The translations under genes and the position numbers were made by a program. A DNA stretch of 64,000 bases from Dactylosporangium sp. AC04546 (GTDB taxonomy: Bacteria > Actinomycetota > Actinomycetes > Mycobacteriales > Micromonosporaceae): NCBI RefSeq assembly GCF_022095675.1, contig NZ_JAHYSG010000009.1, positions 62,001 through 126,000 of the forward strand, given 5' to 3'. How positions within the stretch are numbered: the stretch's first letter is position 1; every line of letters begins with the position of its first letter. This document shows positions 26,233 to 35,603 of the stretch, piece by piece. Below the pieces are notes generated by a model. That model made no database searches and was not told the DNA's origin. It worked only from the letters and a program-made list of their open reading frames with translations.

Positions 26233-27425
26233 GGTTGGTCTTCGTCGATGCCGGTATCCGGGATCGCCTGCGGTGCGGTGTAGCGCAGTGACAGGTGCGG
26301 TGTCGGGACCAGCCGCTTCTCGCGGCGGGACCTCAGCGCGGCCTCGATCACTCCGGTGGTCAGCAGCGTCCGGGTCACCGGGTACGGGCTGATGCCGGTG
26401 AGCACAAGGGATTCGATCTGACGGACCAGGAAGGTGAAGTGCCCGTGATCGGGCTCGTCGAGCCAGGGTGACGTCACGACCGTCTTGTCGGGGCCACGGA
26501 CGGCAATCGCGGCCCGGTACGCGTGCAGATCGAAGTTCACCACCGTCAGCGAGGTGCCGTCGAGATACTCGATGAGGAACAGGTCGTTCGCGCAGCTGCG
26601 GGCGAAGCCGATCGGATCGTCGGTGTCGATGCCCAGGGCGCCGACCGCGGCGGCGAACAGGTCCGAGCCGCCGAGCCGCAACACGATCGCCGGTTCCACG
26701 GCCGCGCCGGTCACCGCCGTGACGGTTGCGACTCCCGTTTCGCCGCCGCTTCGGCGTTCCAGCAGCGCCTGGGCGAATTCCAGATCGTGGAAGCCGTTCA
26801 TCTCGGTCGGCCGGCAACCGGGCTCGGTCGCCGCGATTCCCGCGACGACAGCCTCGGAGATCGGCGCGCCGTAGGGCCAGTTCGCACCGGTGGGGGTGCG
26901 CCAGGCGAGCGGCAGGGACGAGCCAGCGAGGAGCGGGATGCCCAGCCGGTCGGCGTCGGCAACCATGCTCGCGGCGTCGGTGAAGCTCCACGCCAGGTGC
27001 TTGTCGACGAAGATCGGCACGGTCCGGCCGCCCGCGACCATGGCCGCCACGCTGGCGTCGAACATTCGCCGCCGAGGGTACAGCTTCTGTTCGAATTCGC
27101 CCCATCCGTAGTCGCCGTGCTCGCCGATGATCAGCACACCGTCAACGTTCACGCCTGACCCGCCGAGGGAAATCGCTTCACCGACGGACTTGAACATCGG
27201 AATCCCGTGCGCGCGCAGCGTCTCCGTGCCGATGTCGATGCGTGATATGGGCTCGAAGTCATGCGAACCGAGCTGCTCAAGGTAGACCGACGCCACCTCG
27301 ATCCGCGCATCCTGGTGTGCGCCGCCGAAGCGGTACCCGTCCAGCAGACGTCCGACGATCACATCGGCATGGGAGCCCTTGAAGTAGACCGTGCACAGCA
27401 CGGCGACGCGCGGCCTGTTGCCCAT
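26229..27425 (-). CDS. Uncharacterised Gfo/Idh-related conserved protein
   Basis: This is a 398-residue soluble protein. The N-terminus (VAVLCTVYFKGSHADVIVGRLLDGY) and VDGVLIIGEHGDYGWGEFEQKLYPRRRMF define a family I have seen in bacterial catabolic clusters but that has no known activity. The fold looks Rossmann-like and distantly like Gfo/Idh dehydrogenases, without a clear GxGxxG. It is co-translated with the SelA-like gene (ATGA overlap) and probably acts on the same substrate. AAGGAG precedes ATG 27425. Confidence 0.6.
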   Translation of the reverse strand: MGNRPRVAVLCTVYFKGSHADVIVGRLLDGYRFGGAHQDARIEVASVYLEQLGSHDFEPISRIDIGTETLRAHGIPMFKSVGEAISLGGSGVNVDGVLIIGEHGDYGWGEFEQKLYPRRRMFDASVAAMVAGGRTVPIFVDKHLAWSFTDAASMVADADRLGIPLLAGSSLPLAWRTPTGANWPYGAPISEAVVAGIAATEPGCRPTEMNGFHDLEFAQALLERRSGGETGVATVTAVTGAAVEPAIVLRLGGSDLFAAAVGALGIDTDDPIGFARSCANDLFLIEYLDGTSLTVVNFDLHAYRAAIAVRGPDKTVVTSPWLDEPDHGHFTFLVRQIESLVLTGISPYPVTRTLLTTGVIEAALRSRREKRLVPTPHLSLRYTAPQAIPDTGIDEDQP

Positions 27426-27441
27426 GATTGTTCTGTTCTCC

Positions 27442-28200
27442 TTATGCTGTCAGAATCGCGCGTGCGGAGAGGCGTTTGCAGCCGAGCTCGACCTCCAGGT
27501 CGACCACCGGTGGGCGGGCGGGCCAGTGGTGCAGCCCGTGCTGGGCGATGGAGCCGAACGTGCCGGTCAGCACAGCCTGCAGCCAGTCCGGAGGCTGCGC
27601 GATGTACACATCGACAATGCGCGCATCGTCGGTGGACAGGCCCAGTGCGTGAGAGCGGGCGGCGATCTCACCGGCCACGAAGTCGACCTTCGCGCGCAAG
27701 CCGGCCATGCTGGTGTCGCGGTAGGCGATGGTGTTCTCTGGACCGAGCGCACCACGGATCTCGGCCACCCCGGACAGCACGAAGTCGGCGCCGTCCGCGG
27801 CGGCGTCCGGCTCCACCACCTGCACCGCGCGCACCGACGGCTGGTCCAGCAACGACTCGACGGGAGCCACGTTCGTCCGGGTCAGGGGACTGGGCTCGCC
27901 CTCGCTCAACGGGTAGTAACGGCCGAGCAGATCGAGGTAGTACGCGTTGAAGGACGCGAAGCCCTCGAGATCGAACGGCACCGGCGACCGTAGGTCCACA
28001 CCGGCCAGCGCTTCCCAGCCCTGGCCGTGGGAGGCGAGTTCCCGCCCGACCCGATCGAAGGCGATCTCAAGTGGCTGCGGCGTGGCGAACTCCCACTCGA
28101 CGATCCGGAAACCGGGCTCGACGGCCAGGCCGTTCGAGAACGTCGCGCCACCGGGCAGGTACCGGTAGGCGCCACTTCGATGTGTGACGGATGTGGTCAT
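27442..28200 (-). CDS. RidA-like (YjgF) tandem-domain protein, tentative
   Basis: This is a 252-residue soluble protein whose two halves each resemble the RidA fold. The first half shows AFDRVGRELASHGQGWEAL, GFASFNAYYLDLLGRYYP and PLTRTNVAPVESLL. The second shows FVLSGVAEIRG, DDARIVDVYIAQPPDW and PPVVDLEVELGCKR. RidA proteins hydrolyse reactive enamines or imines released by PLP enzymes, which fits the SelA-like gene two positions downstream. The assignment rests on pattern and context only. Confidence 0.5.
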   Translation of the reverse strand: MTTSVTHRSGAYRYLPGGATFSNGLAVEPGFRIVEWEFATPQPLEIAFDRVGRELASHGQGWEALAGVDLRSPVPFDLEGFASFNAYYLDLLGRYYPLSEGEPSPLTRTNVAPVESLLDQPSVRAVQVVEPDAAADGADFVLSGVAEIRGALGPENTIAYRDTSMAGLRAKVDFVAGEIAARSHALGLSTDDARIVDVYIAQPPDWLQAVLTGTFGSIAQHGLHHWPARPPVVDLEVELGCKRLSARAILTA

Positions 28201-28208
28201 GTGCGCTC

Positions 28209-28760
28209 CTAACTCCGTTGGCGCGCGCGGAAGGCGGCGGCGTTGACCCGGTTGCCACAGGTACGGCTGTCGCAGTACGCCCGCGACCGGTTGCGAGAGA
28301 AGTCGACCAGCACCCGGTTGCAGTCCGGTGCGGCGCAGACGCGCAACCGGCCCGCCTCACCCGCTACGAGCAGGAAGGCGAGCGCCATGGAGCAGTCGGC
28401 GTTGAGATGTTCGGCCAGCGACGCGTAGGGCGGGAAGAAGTGCAGGTGTACGCCGAGGTCGTCGTGTTCGACGACGCGTGGTGTAACAGTCGCGTTGGCG
28501 AGCGCGTCGTTGATCAGTCGATTGCGGGCCTGGTCGTCCGGCGCGACGAAGATCGCGGCCAGCCGGGCTCGGACGCGATGCACAGGCTCGACATCGGCGT
28601 TCGTCGGCGGCGCCACCTCGGTGATGATCCGTTCGGTGACGAATCTGCGCAGCGCTTCGGCGTCGGGCAGTTCCTCGGTCCCGCTCGCATGCGGGCTGGT
28701 GTTGACCAGCGTGGTGATGGTGCCGAGCACATGGTCGAGGTGGTGCCGCGAGGTCACCAT
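28209..28760 (-). CDS. CGNR zinc-finger transcriptional regulator
   Basis: This is a 183-residue protein. The N-terminal two thirds form an ABATE-like ligand domain (LGTITTLVNT, RARLAAIFVA). The C-terminus is a CGNR zinc finger: C-A-A-P-D-C, then AYCDSRTCGNRVNAAAFRARQ. CGNR proteins are predicted stress or catabolic regulators. It starts one base after the stop of the creatininase-like gene, with GGAGG for ATG 28760, and is the only DNA-binding protein found in this island. It is therefore the best candidate to control the 29647-29833 divergent promoter region. Confidence 0.85.
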   Translation of the reverse strand: MVTSRHHLDHVLGTITTLVNTSPHASGTEELPDAEALRRFVTERIITEVAPPTNADVEPVHRVRARLAAIFVAPDDQARNRLINDALANATVTPRVVEHDDLGVHLHFFPPYASLAEHLNADCSMALAFLLVAGEAGRLRVCAAPDCNRVLVDFSRNRSRAYCDSRTCGNRVNAAAFRARQRS

Positions 28761-28761
28761 G

Positions 28762-29646
28762 TCAGTCCTCCGCCGGGGAACTGGAGATCAATGCACTGGC
28801 AACGTCGCTCCCGCCGGCCGGTGTGGACCGGTGGAACCGCACGAGGAACTTGGCGACGACGGCGACGATCTCGTCGACCAGGACAGCACCGAGTTCGGCC
28901 GTGGCCCTGGCCGCGTCGTCCGTCCGTCCGTCGCTCGCCTCCCAGAGGCCCGGCCGGCGGATGGACGCCCCCGGGATGTCCGGGCGGCCGAGCGGTGTCC
29001 ACTCGGTGGGGTCCGTCGCGCGGCGGTCGAGATGGACGAGGTCCGGCTCCAGCGCGAGCATCAGCGATGTCTCGAAGTGTCCGGCGTGACCAGGCGAGAC
29101 GAACCCGTGCGCACGCAACACGTCGTCCGCGAGAACCCAGTACGACGCCGCGGCGATGTGCACATCGAGCTGTTCCTCATGGACGATCCGGTCCACGGCG
29201 AGGCGGATGGCGGAGTCGTTGCCGCCGTGCCCGTTCAGCAGCACCACGCTGCGGTACCCCTCGCGCACGGCACCGCCGACCAGGTCGCACAGCAGGTTGA
29301 CGTAGGTCGAGGCGGTGAGGCTCAACGTGCCGCCGAAGGGCAGGTGGTGGTGCGCGCAGCCGAACGGCAGTGTCGGCGCGACCAGGACGGGCACCTGCTC
29401 GGCGGCCAGTCGGGCGGATCGGTGCGCGATGGCGTTCACGCACGCGGCGTCGGTGCGCGTCGGAAGGTGGTGGGCGTGTTGTTCGGTGGAGCCGAGGGGA
29501 AGCACGAGCGTCGTCGCGGCGGCGGCCGAGTTCAGCTCGTCACGGGTAAGCACGTCGAATGCGATTGGCTCCGGGGGGACCCGCTCGACGACGTGGACGG
29601 GGGCGCGCATGCCGCAGACCATAGCGTACGTAAGTCCCGTAGTCAT
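28762..29646 (-). CDS. Creatininase-family amidohydrolase
   Basis: This is a 294-residue protein with the metal-binding motifs of the creatininase/MftE family: LPLGSTEQHAHHLPTRTDA, VLLNGHGGN and GHAGHFETS, which supplies the conserved Glu. Members hydrolyse cyclic or peptide-like amides, so it may open a lactam or remove an amide in the pathway. The start is uncertain: ATG 29646, 29622 and 29610 are all possible, none with a good Shine-Dalgarno. It is the first gene of the leftward operon. Confidence 0.82.
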   Translation of the reverse strand: MTTGLTYAMVCGMRAPVHVVERVPPEPIAFDVLTRDELNSAAAATTLVLPLGSTEQHAHHLPTRTDAACVNAIAHRSARLAAEQVPVLVAPTLPFGCAHHHLPFGGTLSLTASTYVNLLCDLVGGAVREGYRSVVLLNGHGGNDSAIRLAVDRIVHEEQLDVHIAAASYWVLADDVLRAHGFVSPGHAGHFETSLMLALEPDLVHLDRRATDPTEWTPLGRPDIPGASIRRPGLWEASDGRTDDAARATAELGAVLVDEIVAVVAKFLVRFHRSTPAGGSDVASALISSSPAED

Positions 29647-29696
29647 GTTTGCTCATGTGCCGATTTTCGTAAGGACCAAAGTGCAATTGCTCGTGC

Positions 29697-29725
29697 TTGA
29701 CGCTCCTACCCAGGCGCCTTATGTT
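29697..29725 (+). promoter_or_regulatory. predicted sigma70-type promoter of the rightward island operon
   Basis: TTGACG (29697-29702) and TATGTT (29720-29725) are separated by 17 bp, about 110 bp before the binding-protein start. It lies in the 187-bp divergent gap 29647-29833. I see no convincing operator palindrome in that gap. Confidence 0.5.
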
Positions 29726-29833
29726 CTCCGTACTCAGCAACCGTGCTTACGGTCATGACGCGGGGCGAGGTTCGTATCCGGGTGCACCTGAGGAGCTCAG
29801 TTGTTGTCAAGCAAGCCTTAAGGAGACAGACCT

Positions 29834-31171
29834 GTGAAGAGACGCTCCTACCTCGCCGGCGTCGCCGCGCTCGCGGCGTCGTTGGCGCTGACCGCGTGTA
29901 GCGACGGCGGCACCGAAGACTCATCCGAGCCGCTCAGCGGCGCCGGCAAGACCCTTGTCGTGCAGGGGAGTGCCTACTTCCTCCCAGTCTTCAAGGAGAT
30001 CGGCGCGCAATTGCAGCAGCAACTGCCTGGTCTGCAGATCAGGTACGACGAACTGACCGGAGAACAGGAGACCTCGACCAACCTGCAGGTCGTCACCTCC
30101 GACGCCGCTCCGGACGTGGCGGACATACCGACCAACCTGCCCCCGTACCGGACCTTGCTCAAGGCCAAGCAGTTGATCCCGCTCGACGATGTGTGGGCGG
30201 CCGACGACCTGGAGAACGGGTACGGCAAGGACTTGGCGAACTCGCTCAAGGCCGGTGACGGCCACCCGTACGTCGTCTCCTACAGCCGTACCCTCTACGG
30301 CGTCGTCTGGTACAACAAGGAGATCTTCTCCAAGCTCAACATCTCGGTCCCGGCCGATCACCAGATCGCGACGATGGCCGACCTGCTGACGATCACCAAT
30401 GCTCTTCGTGCCGGCGGGTACCAGCCACTGGCGGCCGGCGGTGCGTCGAACTACCACCTGACGTGGATCCTGGACAGCCTGCTGCCGACCTCGGCGACGC
30501 CGGAGCAGCTGAACAACTTCGTCAACAACTTCGACCAGAAGGTCCCGATCACGGTCGACTACACCGACAAGTCGTTCACCGCGGTGCTCGACCGGCTCAA
30601 GGAGATGTACGACAACAAGGTCTTCCAGGACGGGACCCTCGGGATGGATTCACCGACGACGAACGCGTTGTTCGCCTCGGGCAAGGCCGGGATGCTCATG
30701 GGTCATGACCTGTCACCGACAGGTGCCAAGAAGACGAGCAAGACGGACCTGGATCTGGACTTCCTGTTCCTTCCGCCGATCAACCCCGGTGCCAAGACGC
30801 TCCCGGTGAACTACGCGGGCAACACCCTCGCCATTCCGAAGAAGGCGAAGAACCCTGCCATCGCCAAGGAGTTCCTCAAGCTGTTGATGAACAAGGAGAA
30901 CCAGGCGAAGGCGATCAAGTGGAGCGGCGGTGCCGCGCCCGCCATCGACCTGCCCACCTCGTTGCTGACCGAGGGAAAGCCGGCGAACGAAATGGGTCTG
31001 CTCAGCTACGGCGCCGCGAATGGGACTCGCGACGGGTGGGCGTCGATCGTCCCCGCCAAGCTGGGAACGACCGACCCGTACATCGAGAAGCTGTTCACCG
31101 GCGCGATGAACTCCGCAGAGATCGGCAAGGCGTTGAACGGCATTCGGGATGAGCTCAGGTCGAGTTCCTGA
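29834..31171 (+). CDS. CUT1-type substrate-binding lipoprotein
   Basis: This 445-residue lipoprotein has lipobox LTAC (lipidated Cys22) after KRR and a hydrophobic stretch. It shows family 1 features: ELTGEQETSTNLQVVTSDAAPDVADI, YGVVWYNKEIF and ALFASGKAGMLMGHDL. GTG 29834 is preceded by AAGGAGA. It delivers an unknown, probably sugar-like, solute to the two permeases that follow. The codon use has more Lys and Asn than its neighbours, but this is normal for such proteins. Confidence 0.92.
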   Translation: MKRRSYLAGVAALAASLALTACSDGGTEDSSEPLSGAGKTLVVQGSAYFLPVFKEIGAQLQQQLPGLQIRYDELTGEQETSTNLQVVTSDAAPDVADIPTNLPPYRTLLKAKQLIPLDDVWAADDLENGYGKDLANSLKAGDGHPYVVSYSRTLYGVVWYNKEIFSKLNISVPADHQIATMADLLTITNALRAGGYQPLAAGGASNYHLTWILDSLLPTSATPEQLNNFVNNFDQKVPITVDYTDKSFTAVLDRLKEMYDNKVFQDGTLGMDSPTTNALFASGKAGMLMGHDLSPTGAKKTSKTDLDLDFLFLPPINPGAKTLPVNYAGNTLAIPKKAKNPAIAKEFLKLLMNKENQAKAIKWSGGAAPAIDLPTSLLTEGKPANEMGLLSYGAANGTRDGWASIVPAKLGTTDPYIEKLFTGAMNSAEIGKALNGIRDELRSSS

Positions 31172-32144
31172 TCCTGTGCGCACCGCAGATACCGCCGGTC
31201 GCCACGAGTGGCCACCGGCGGTCCATCCCAGAAAGCTGTTGTGGACTGTGACCCCTCGTGCGTTTCGCCGGCGCGGTACGACCGCCAAGGTCCCCTGGCC
31301 CCTGGCCGTGATGCTCAGCCTTCCGGCGCTGGTCGGGATCGTCATCGTGTTTCTGGTGCCGTTCATCGGCACGATTCGGCTCTCGTTCACGACCTGGTTC
31401 GGCGTCGGCGAGGCCGAACCGGTCGGCCTGAGGAACTACGACGCGCTGTTCAGCGATCCCACGTTCTACTCCTCGATCCGCGTCACCGTTCTCTACACGC
31501 TGCTCTCCGCGCTCGGCATCGTCCTCCTCGCCACCGTCACGGCGATGTCCGTGCGGCGGGGGCGCCTCGCCACGGTGCTGCGGATCATCTGGTTCCTCCC
31601 GGCAATCGCGCCGGGCACCGCAGTCGCGGTGTTCTGGGCGTTCGCCCTGCAGCCGGTGTCCGGGGCGGTGAACGGCCTTCTCGGCATTGTCGGACTCGGT
31701 GACACGCACGCCTGGCTGGCGTCGCCCCGTGACGCGATCTACGTCGTCATCGCGGTCACGATCTGGGCCGGCGTCGCGTTCCCGTTCCTGCTCATCGTGG
31801 GCGCGGTCGAACGGGTCGCCCCGGAGATCTACGAGGCAGCCCAGCTCGACGGCGCAGGGGCTGCTCGCCAGGCGTTTCACATCACGCTGCCGCTGATTCG
31901 GCCTGTCCTCGCGATGGTGACCGTGCTCGAACTCATCTGGAACTTCAACTCATTCACGACGGTGTGGGCCATGACCAAGGGTGGCCCGGCGGAGGCGACG
32001 AACACGCTGCCCGTGCGCCTCTATGTCGACGCGTTCCAGAACTTCGAATTCGGGGAGGCGGCGGCGCTCGGTGTGATGACCAGCGTGGTACTGGTCGTGA
32101 TCGGGCTGGTCGGCCTGCGCTTCGCCAACCGGAGCGCCGTATGA
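31149..32144 (+). CDS. CUT1 ABC transporter permease (MalF-like)
   Basis: This is a 331-residue permease with an N-terminal cytoplasmic extension of about 50 residues and six helices. The EAA loop is PEIYEAAQLDGAGAARQAFH. The start ATG 31149 lies inside the end of the binding-protein gene (23-bp overlap); GTG 31176 would shorten the extension. No ATPase gene lies in the operon, so a shared ATPase is expected. Confidence 0.91.
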   Translation: MSSGRVPDPVRTADTAGRHEWPPAVHPRKLLWTVTPRAFRRRGTTAKVPWPLAVMLSLPALVGIVIVFLVPFIGTIRLSFTTWFGVGEAEPVGLRNYDALFSDPTFYSSIRVTVLYTLLSALGIVLLATVTAMSVRRGRLATVLRIIWFLPAIAPGTAVAVFWAFALQPVSGAVNGLLGIVGLGDTHAWLASPRDAIYVVIAVTIWAGVAFPFLLIVGAVERVAPEIYEAAQLDGAGAARQAFHITLPLIRPVLAMVTVLELIWNFNSFTTVWAMTKGGPAEATNTLPVRLYVDAFQNFEFGEAAALGVMTSVVLVVIGLVGLRFANRSAV

Positions 32145-32992
32145 AGCCTTCGCTGAAGCTCCGAAACGGCGCCGGCAAGGGCGCGTCGTGGCTGCTCAAG
32201 CTCGTCTGGACACTGCTGATCGTCGTTCCGTTCGTGCAGATCATCCTCTTGTCGCTGCGGTCGATGGCGAGCATCTACAACGACCCCCTCGGATTCTCCG
32301 GGGACTGGGTTCCGCAGAACTTTCCCGACGCGTGGGCCGGCCCTTCCGGTACCGCAGGCTTCGGCCTGTACGCCCGTAACTCGGTGCTGGTCGCGGTGGT
32401 CGCATTGGCCGTGTCGTCCGCGTTCGGCTCGCTGGCGGCGTACTTCACCGCGACGTTGCCCCCGAAATGGCGGCGGCGGTCCATGCTCGTGCCGCTGATC
32501 GCGACCACGGTGCCCACCATCGCCTTGTTGATCCCCTTCTTCCAGGCCTTCAACATCCTCGGCACACTGAACAGCCCGAGCGCCGTGGGTGTTCTCTATG
32601 GATTGCTGTGCCTGCCGACCACAGTCCTGGTGCTGCACGCGTTCTTCCTGGACTTTCCGGAGGACATCCGCGAAGCCGCCGCCATGGACGGGTTGGGCCA
32701 CATCGGGACCTTCTTCCGCATGGTGCTGCCGTTGTCCACCGGTCCGCTCGGCGCGGTCGGGCTGCTCAATCTGATCTGGGTCTGGGGTGAGACGCAGATC
32801 GGTCTGGTGCTGCTGCACTCATCGGACGCCCAGACGATCCCCCTCGGGCTGCTCTCCTTCCAGGGGCGTTTCGTCAGCGACCTCGGCCCGATGTTCGCGG
32901 GCCTTGCGATGGCCACCGTCCCGATCATCGTGGTGTACATCGTGTTCCACCGGACCATCAACAAGGGGATCTCGCTCGGCGGGTTCCGATGA
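32141..32992 (+). CDS. CUT1 ABC transporter permease (MalG-like)
   Basis: This is a 283-residue permease with EAA loop FPEDIREAAAMDGLGHIGTF. ATG 32141 overlaps the previous stop as ATGA. It pairs with the 31149-32144 permease. Confidence 0.92.
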   Translation: MKPSLKLRNGAGKGASWLLKLVWTLLIVVPFVQIILLSLRSMASIYNDPLGFSGDWVPQNFPDAWAGPSGTAGFGLYARNSVLVAVVALAVSSAFGSLAAYFTATLPPKWRRRSMLVPLIATTVPTIALLIPFFQAFNILGTLNSPSAVGVLYGLLCLPTTVLVLHAFFLDFPEDIREAAAMDGLGHIGTFFRMVLPLSTGPLGAVGLLNLIWVWGETQIGLVLLHSSDAQTIPLGLLSFQGRFVSDLGPMFAGLAMATVPIIVVYIVFHRTINKGISLGGFR

Positions 32993-34167
32993 CACGTTCA
33001 GAAAGCGACAGGCCCTTGACTCCCAGAGCACCGCTCAGCCCTCCCGAGGACATCCCAGAACTCGACGGGAAGGTCTGGCTGTACACCGGTGCGGAAGGGC
33101 CACCGCTGGCCCGGCAACAGGCGGCATTTCAGGCGTACCTGAACAATCGTGGGCTCGCCGAGGCGGGCCGCGCCGCGCACGCCGCAGTGGAGGAACGGTT
33201 GCGGGGGCGGCTCGCCGCGATGCTCGGGCTCGGGCCGGAGTCGGTCGCGCTGGTGTCCAACGCCAGTGAGGCGATCAACCTCGTTGTCGGAAGCGTCCCG
33301 CTGGTTCCGGGCGACAACGTCGTGTTGAACGCGATGGAGTACCCATCGATGGTGCAACCCTGGTTGCGCTGGGTCTCCCGTGGGGTCGACGTCCGGATGG
33401 CGCCGGCGATCGGTGGTGACGTACCGACCAGCTCGATTACGGACCTGATCGACGACCGGACGAAGGTGGTCGGGGTCAGCCACGTCAGCTACCTCTCCGG
33501 CTGGCGGCACGATCTGGTTGCGATCACCAAGGCCGCCGAGGCGGTCGGTGCGCTGACCCTGGTCGACGCGACGCAGTCGCTCGGCGTCGTGCGAGTTCCC
33601 GGTGATCTGGTCGACGTGGTGATCAGCAGTTCGTACAAGTGGCTGCTCGGCGGCCACGGTCTCGGTATTCTTGCGTGGAATGCGGCTCGCCGGCCACTGC
33701 CTGAACCCCCGGCCGTGGGCTGGCGATCAGTGGGCGAGCTCTTCACCGACGATCGCATGGAGCGCTACGACCTGCACACCACGGCGCGACGCTTCGAGGT
33801 CGGCCTGCCGTCCTACCCCAGCATCTACAGCCTCGACGCGTCCCTGGCCTGGCTCCTGCAGTTCGCTCCAGAGGAGGTGGAGGAGCACGTCCTCGCCCTT
33901 ACCGGCCGACTGGTCAATGAACTCTCCGAGCGCGGATGGGACGTGCTGACCTCGGCCGACGGCGCACACCGTGCCGGAAACGTCAGCATCAGGGCGCAGA
34001 ACGGCGCCGATCTCGCCGTCGATCTCGCCGGCCGCGCCGTGCATTGCTGGGGCGGAGACGGCAGGCTGCGGTTCTCGCTGCATCTGTTCAACGGCGATGC
34101 GGACATCGACCGCCTGCTGGCCACGCTGGAGTCGGTGCGTCGTCCCAGCAGGGCGGATGCGTCATGA
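32989..34167 (+). CDS. Class V aminotransferase-like PLP enzyme
   Basis: This is a 392-residue PLP enzyme. VSNASEAINLVVGSV forms the cofactor pocket, LVDATQSLGVV contains the ring-binding Asp, and K217 in SSSYKWLLGGHG is the Schiff-base lysine. The class V fold includes cysteine desulfurases, kynureninases and isopenicillin N epimerases. The catalytic cysteine loop of desulfurases is not visible, so a lyase, epimerase or transaminase role is more likely. ATG 32989 overlaps the permease stop (ATGA). Confidence 0.82.
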   Translation: MTRSESDRPLTPRAPLSPPEDIPELDGKVWLYTGAEGPPLARQQAAFQAYLNNRGLAEAGRAAHAAVEERLRGRLAAMLGLGPESVALVSNASEAINLVVGSVPLVPGDNVVLNAMEYPSMVQPWLRWVSRGVDVRMAPAIGGDVPTSSITDLIDDRTKVVGVSHVSYLSGWRHDLVAITKAAEAVGALTLVDATQSLGVVRVPGDLVDVVISSSYKWLLGGHGLGILAWNAARRPLPEPPAVGWRSVGELFTDDRMERYDLHTTARRFEVGLPSYPSIYSLDASLAWLLQFAPEEVEEHVLALTGRLVNELSERGWDVLTSADGAHRAGNVSIRAQNGADLAVDLAGRAVHCWGGDGRLRFSLHLFNGDADIDRLLATLESVRRPSRADAS

Positions 34168-35603
34168 GCCGAGGCGCCGATCTCGTGGTTCGGCATGGCC
34201 ACGTCATCACGATGGACGACGACCGTACCCAGATTGCGGACGGTGCTGTAGCGGTCATCGGCGACACCATTGTCGCGGTTGGTGCCGACCGGGACGTGGC
34301 GGCGCAGTTCACGGCGACCGCGGAGATCGACGCTGCCGGCGGACCCGTCCATCCAGGACTCATCGAGGCCCATCTCCACGCCTCGTACGGGCTGTTTCGT
34401 GGAGCGCTGCCGGATCAGATGCCTGAGGACGAGACGTTCGACAGTTTCGAGAGCGTCTTCTACAACCAGGTGCGAGACGAGGACGAGTACCTGTCGGTCG
34501 CTCTGGCCGGTGTGGAGATGATCCGCAACGGCACGACGTGTTTTCTCGAGGCGGGGACGATCCTCTCGCCGGACAGTGGCGCCGCGGCGGCGGAGCACGT
34601 CGGGATCAGGGCGCTGCTCGGGGACGCGTTCATCTGGGACCAGCCGCATGGCTTCGCGATGGGCACGACCGAGGACCAGGCGCACCAACGGCCGGTGCTC
34701 GCGCGCACTCCGCAGTCACTGGACGAAGCACTGGCGAGTCTCGGTACGCAACTGTCCCGCAACGGCAGGGAGGGCCTTGTCCGCGGGCACGTGGCCGTGC
34801 TCGGTCTCGGAACCGCCAGCGAACACCTGCTGGTCGAAGCGAAGCGGGTGGCATCATCCGCCGGCGTCGTCCTCAACATGCACCAGTCCTACAGTCCAGC
34901 CGACACGGCAGCGGATCGCAGCCGGTTCGGCACCGACCCTCTGGTCCGGCTGCACGAACTCGGACTGCTCGACGGTAACGTCACGCTCGCTCACGTGAAC
35001 CACCTCACCGACGCGGAAGCCGAGGTCGTCCTCGAGTCCGGGGTCAACATCGCCTGGGCCCCGGCCGCATCGATGATGTGGGGCCATGGCAGCACCCTGC
35101 ACGGCCGCCACGCCGAACTGTGGCGGCGCGGCGGCAACATCGCTCTTGGGTCCGACTCGCCGAACTGGTCGAACAGCTTCGACGTGTTCCGCCAGATCAT
35201 GTTGGCCGTGCTCGGGGCGCGCGATGCACACCAGAGCCGGACCTACCTCACCGCCGAGGACGGCCTCTACATGGCCACCCGCGGGGCCGCGCGGGCGGTG
35301 GGGATGGCCGAACGGATCGGCTCGCTGGAGGTGGGCAAGAAGGCCGACATCGTGATCCACACACTGGACCGGCCGGAACTCGTCCCCACCACCGACATGA
35401 CACGCAACCTCATATACTCGTCGGGGTCGAAGTCCGTCGACACCGTCGTCATCGGCGGGACCGTGGTGCTGGAACACGGGGCCTTCCGCCGCGTCGCCGA
35501 GCGAGAGCTGTACCGGGAGGTTCGCGCGGCGTCACAAGCGCTGCTGCGGCGGATGGACCGCGCTGTCACCCCCAACACGCCGACCCGGCGGCCCCAGCGA
35601 TGA
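34164..35603 (+). CDS. Amidohydrolase/deaminase (TrzA/AtzA-like)
   Basis: This is a 479-residue metal hydrolase with HLHASYG (metal ligands, about residue 70), NMHQSYSP, LAHVNHLTDAEAEV and IALGSDSPNWS, the order of the cytosine deaminase/chlorohydrolase subgroup. The C-terminus returns to the small beta domain (GKKADIVIHTLDRPE). It should hydrolyse a C-N bond in a ring or side chain. ATG 34164 overlaps the previous stop as ATGA. Confidence 0.87.
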   Translation: MSRGADLVVRHGHVITMDDDRTQIADGAVAVIGDTIVAVGADRDVAAQFTATAEIDAAGGPVHPGLIEAHLHASYGLFRGALPDQMPEDETFDSFESVFYNQVRDEDEYLSVALAGVEMIRNGTTCFLEAGTILSPDSGAAAAEHVGIRALLGDAFIWDQPHGFAMGTTEDQAHQRPVLARTPQSLDEALASLGTQLSRNGREGLVRGHVAVLGLGTASEHLLVEAKRVASSAGVVLNMHQSYSPADTAADRSRFGTDPLVRLHELGLLDGNVTLAHVNHLTDAEAEVVLESGVNIAWAPAASMMWGHGSTLHGRHAELWRRGGNIALGSDSPNWSNSFDVFRQIMLAVLGARDAHQSRTYLTAEDGLYMATRGAARAVGMAERIGSLEVGKKADIVIHTLDRPELVPTTDMTRNLIYSSGSKSVDTVVIGGTVVLEHGAFRRVAERELYREVRAASQALLRRMDRAVTPNTPTRRPQR

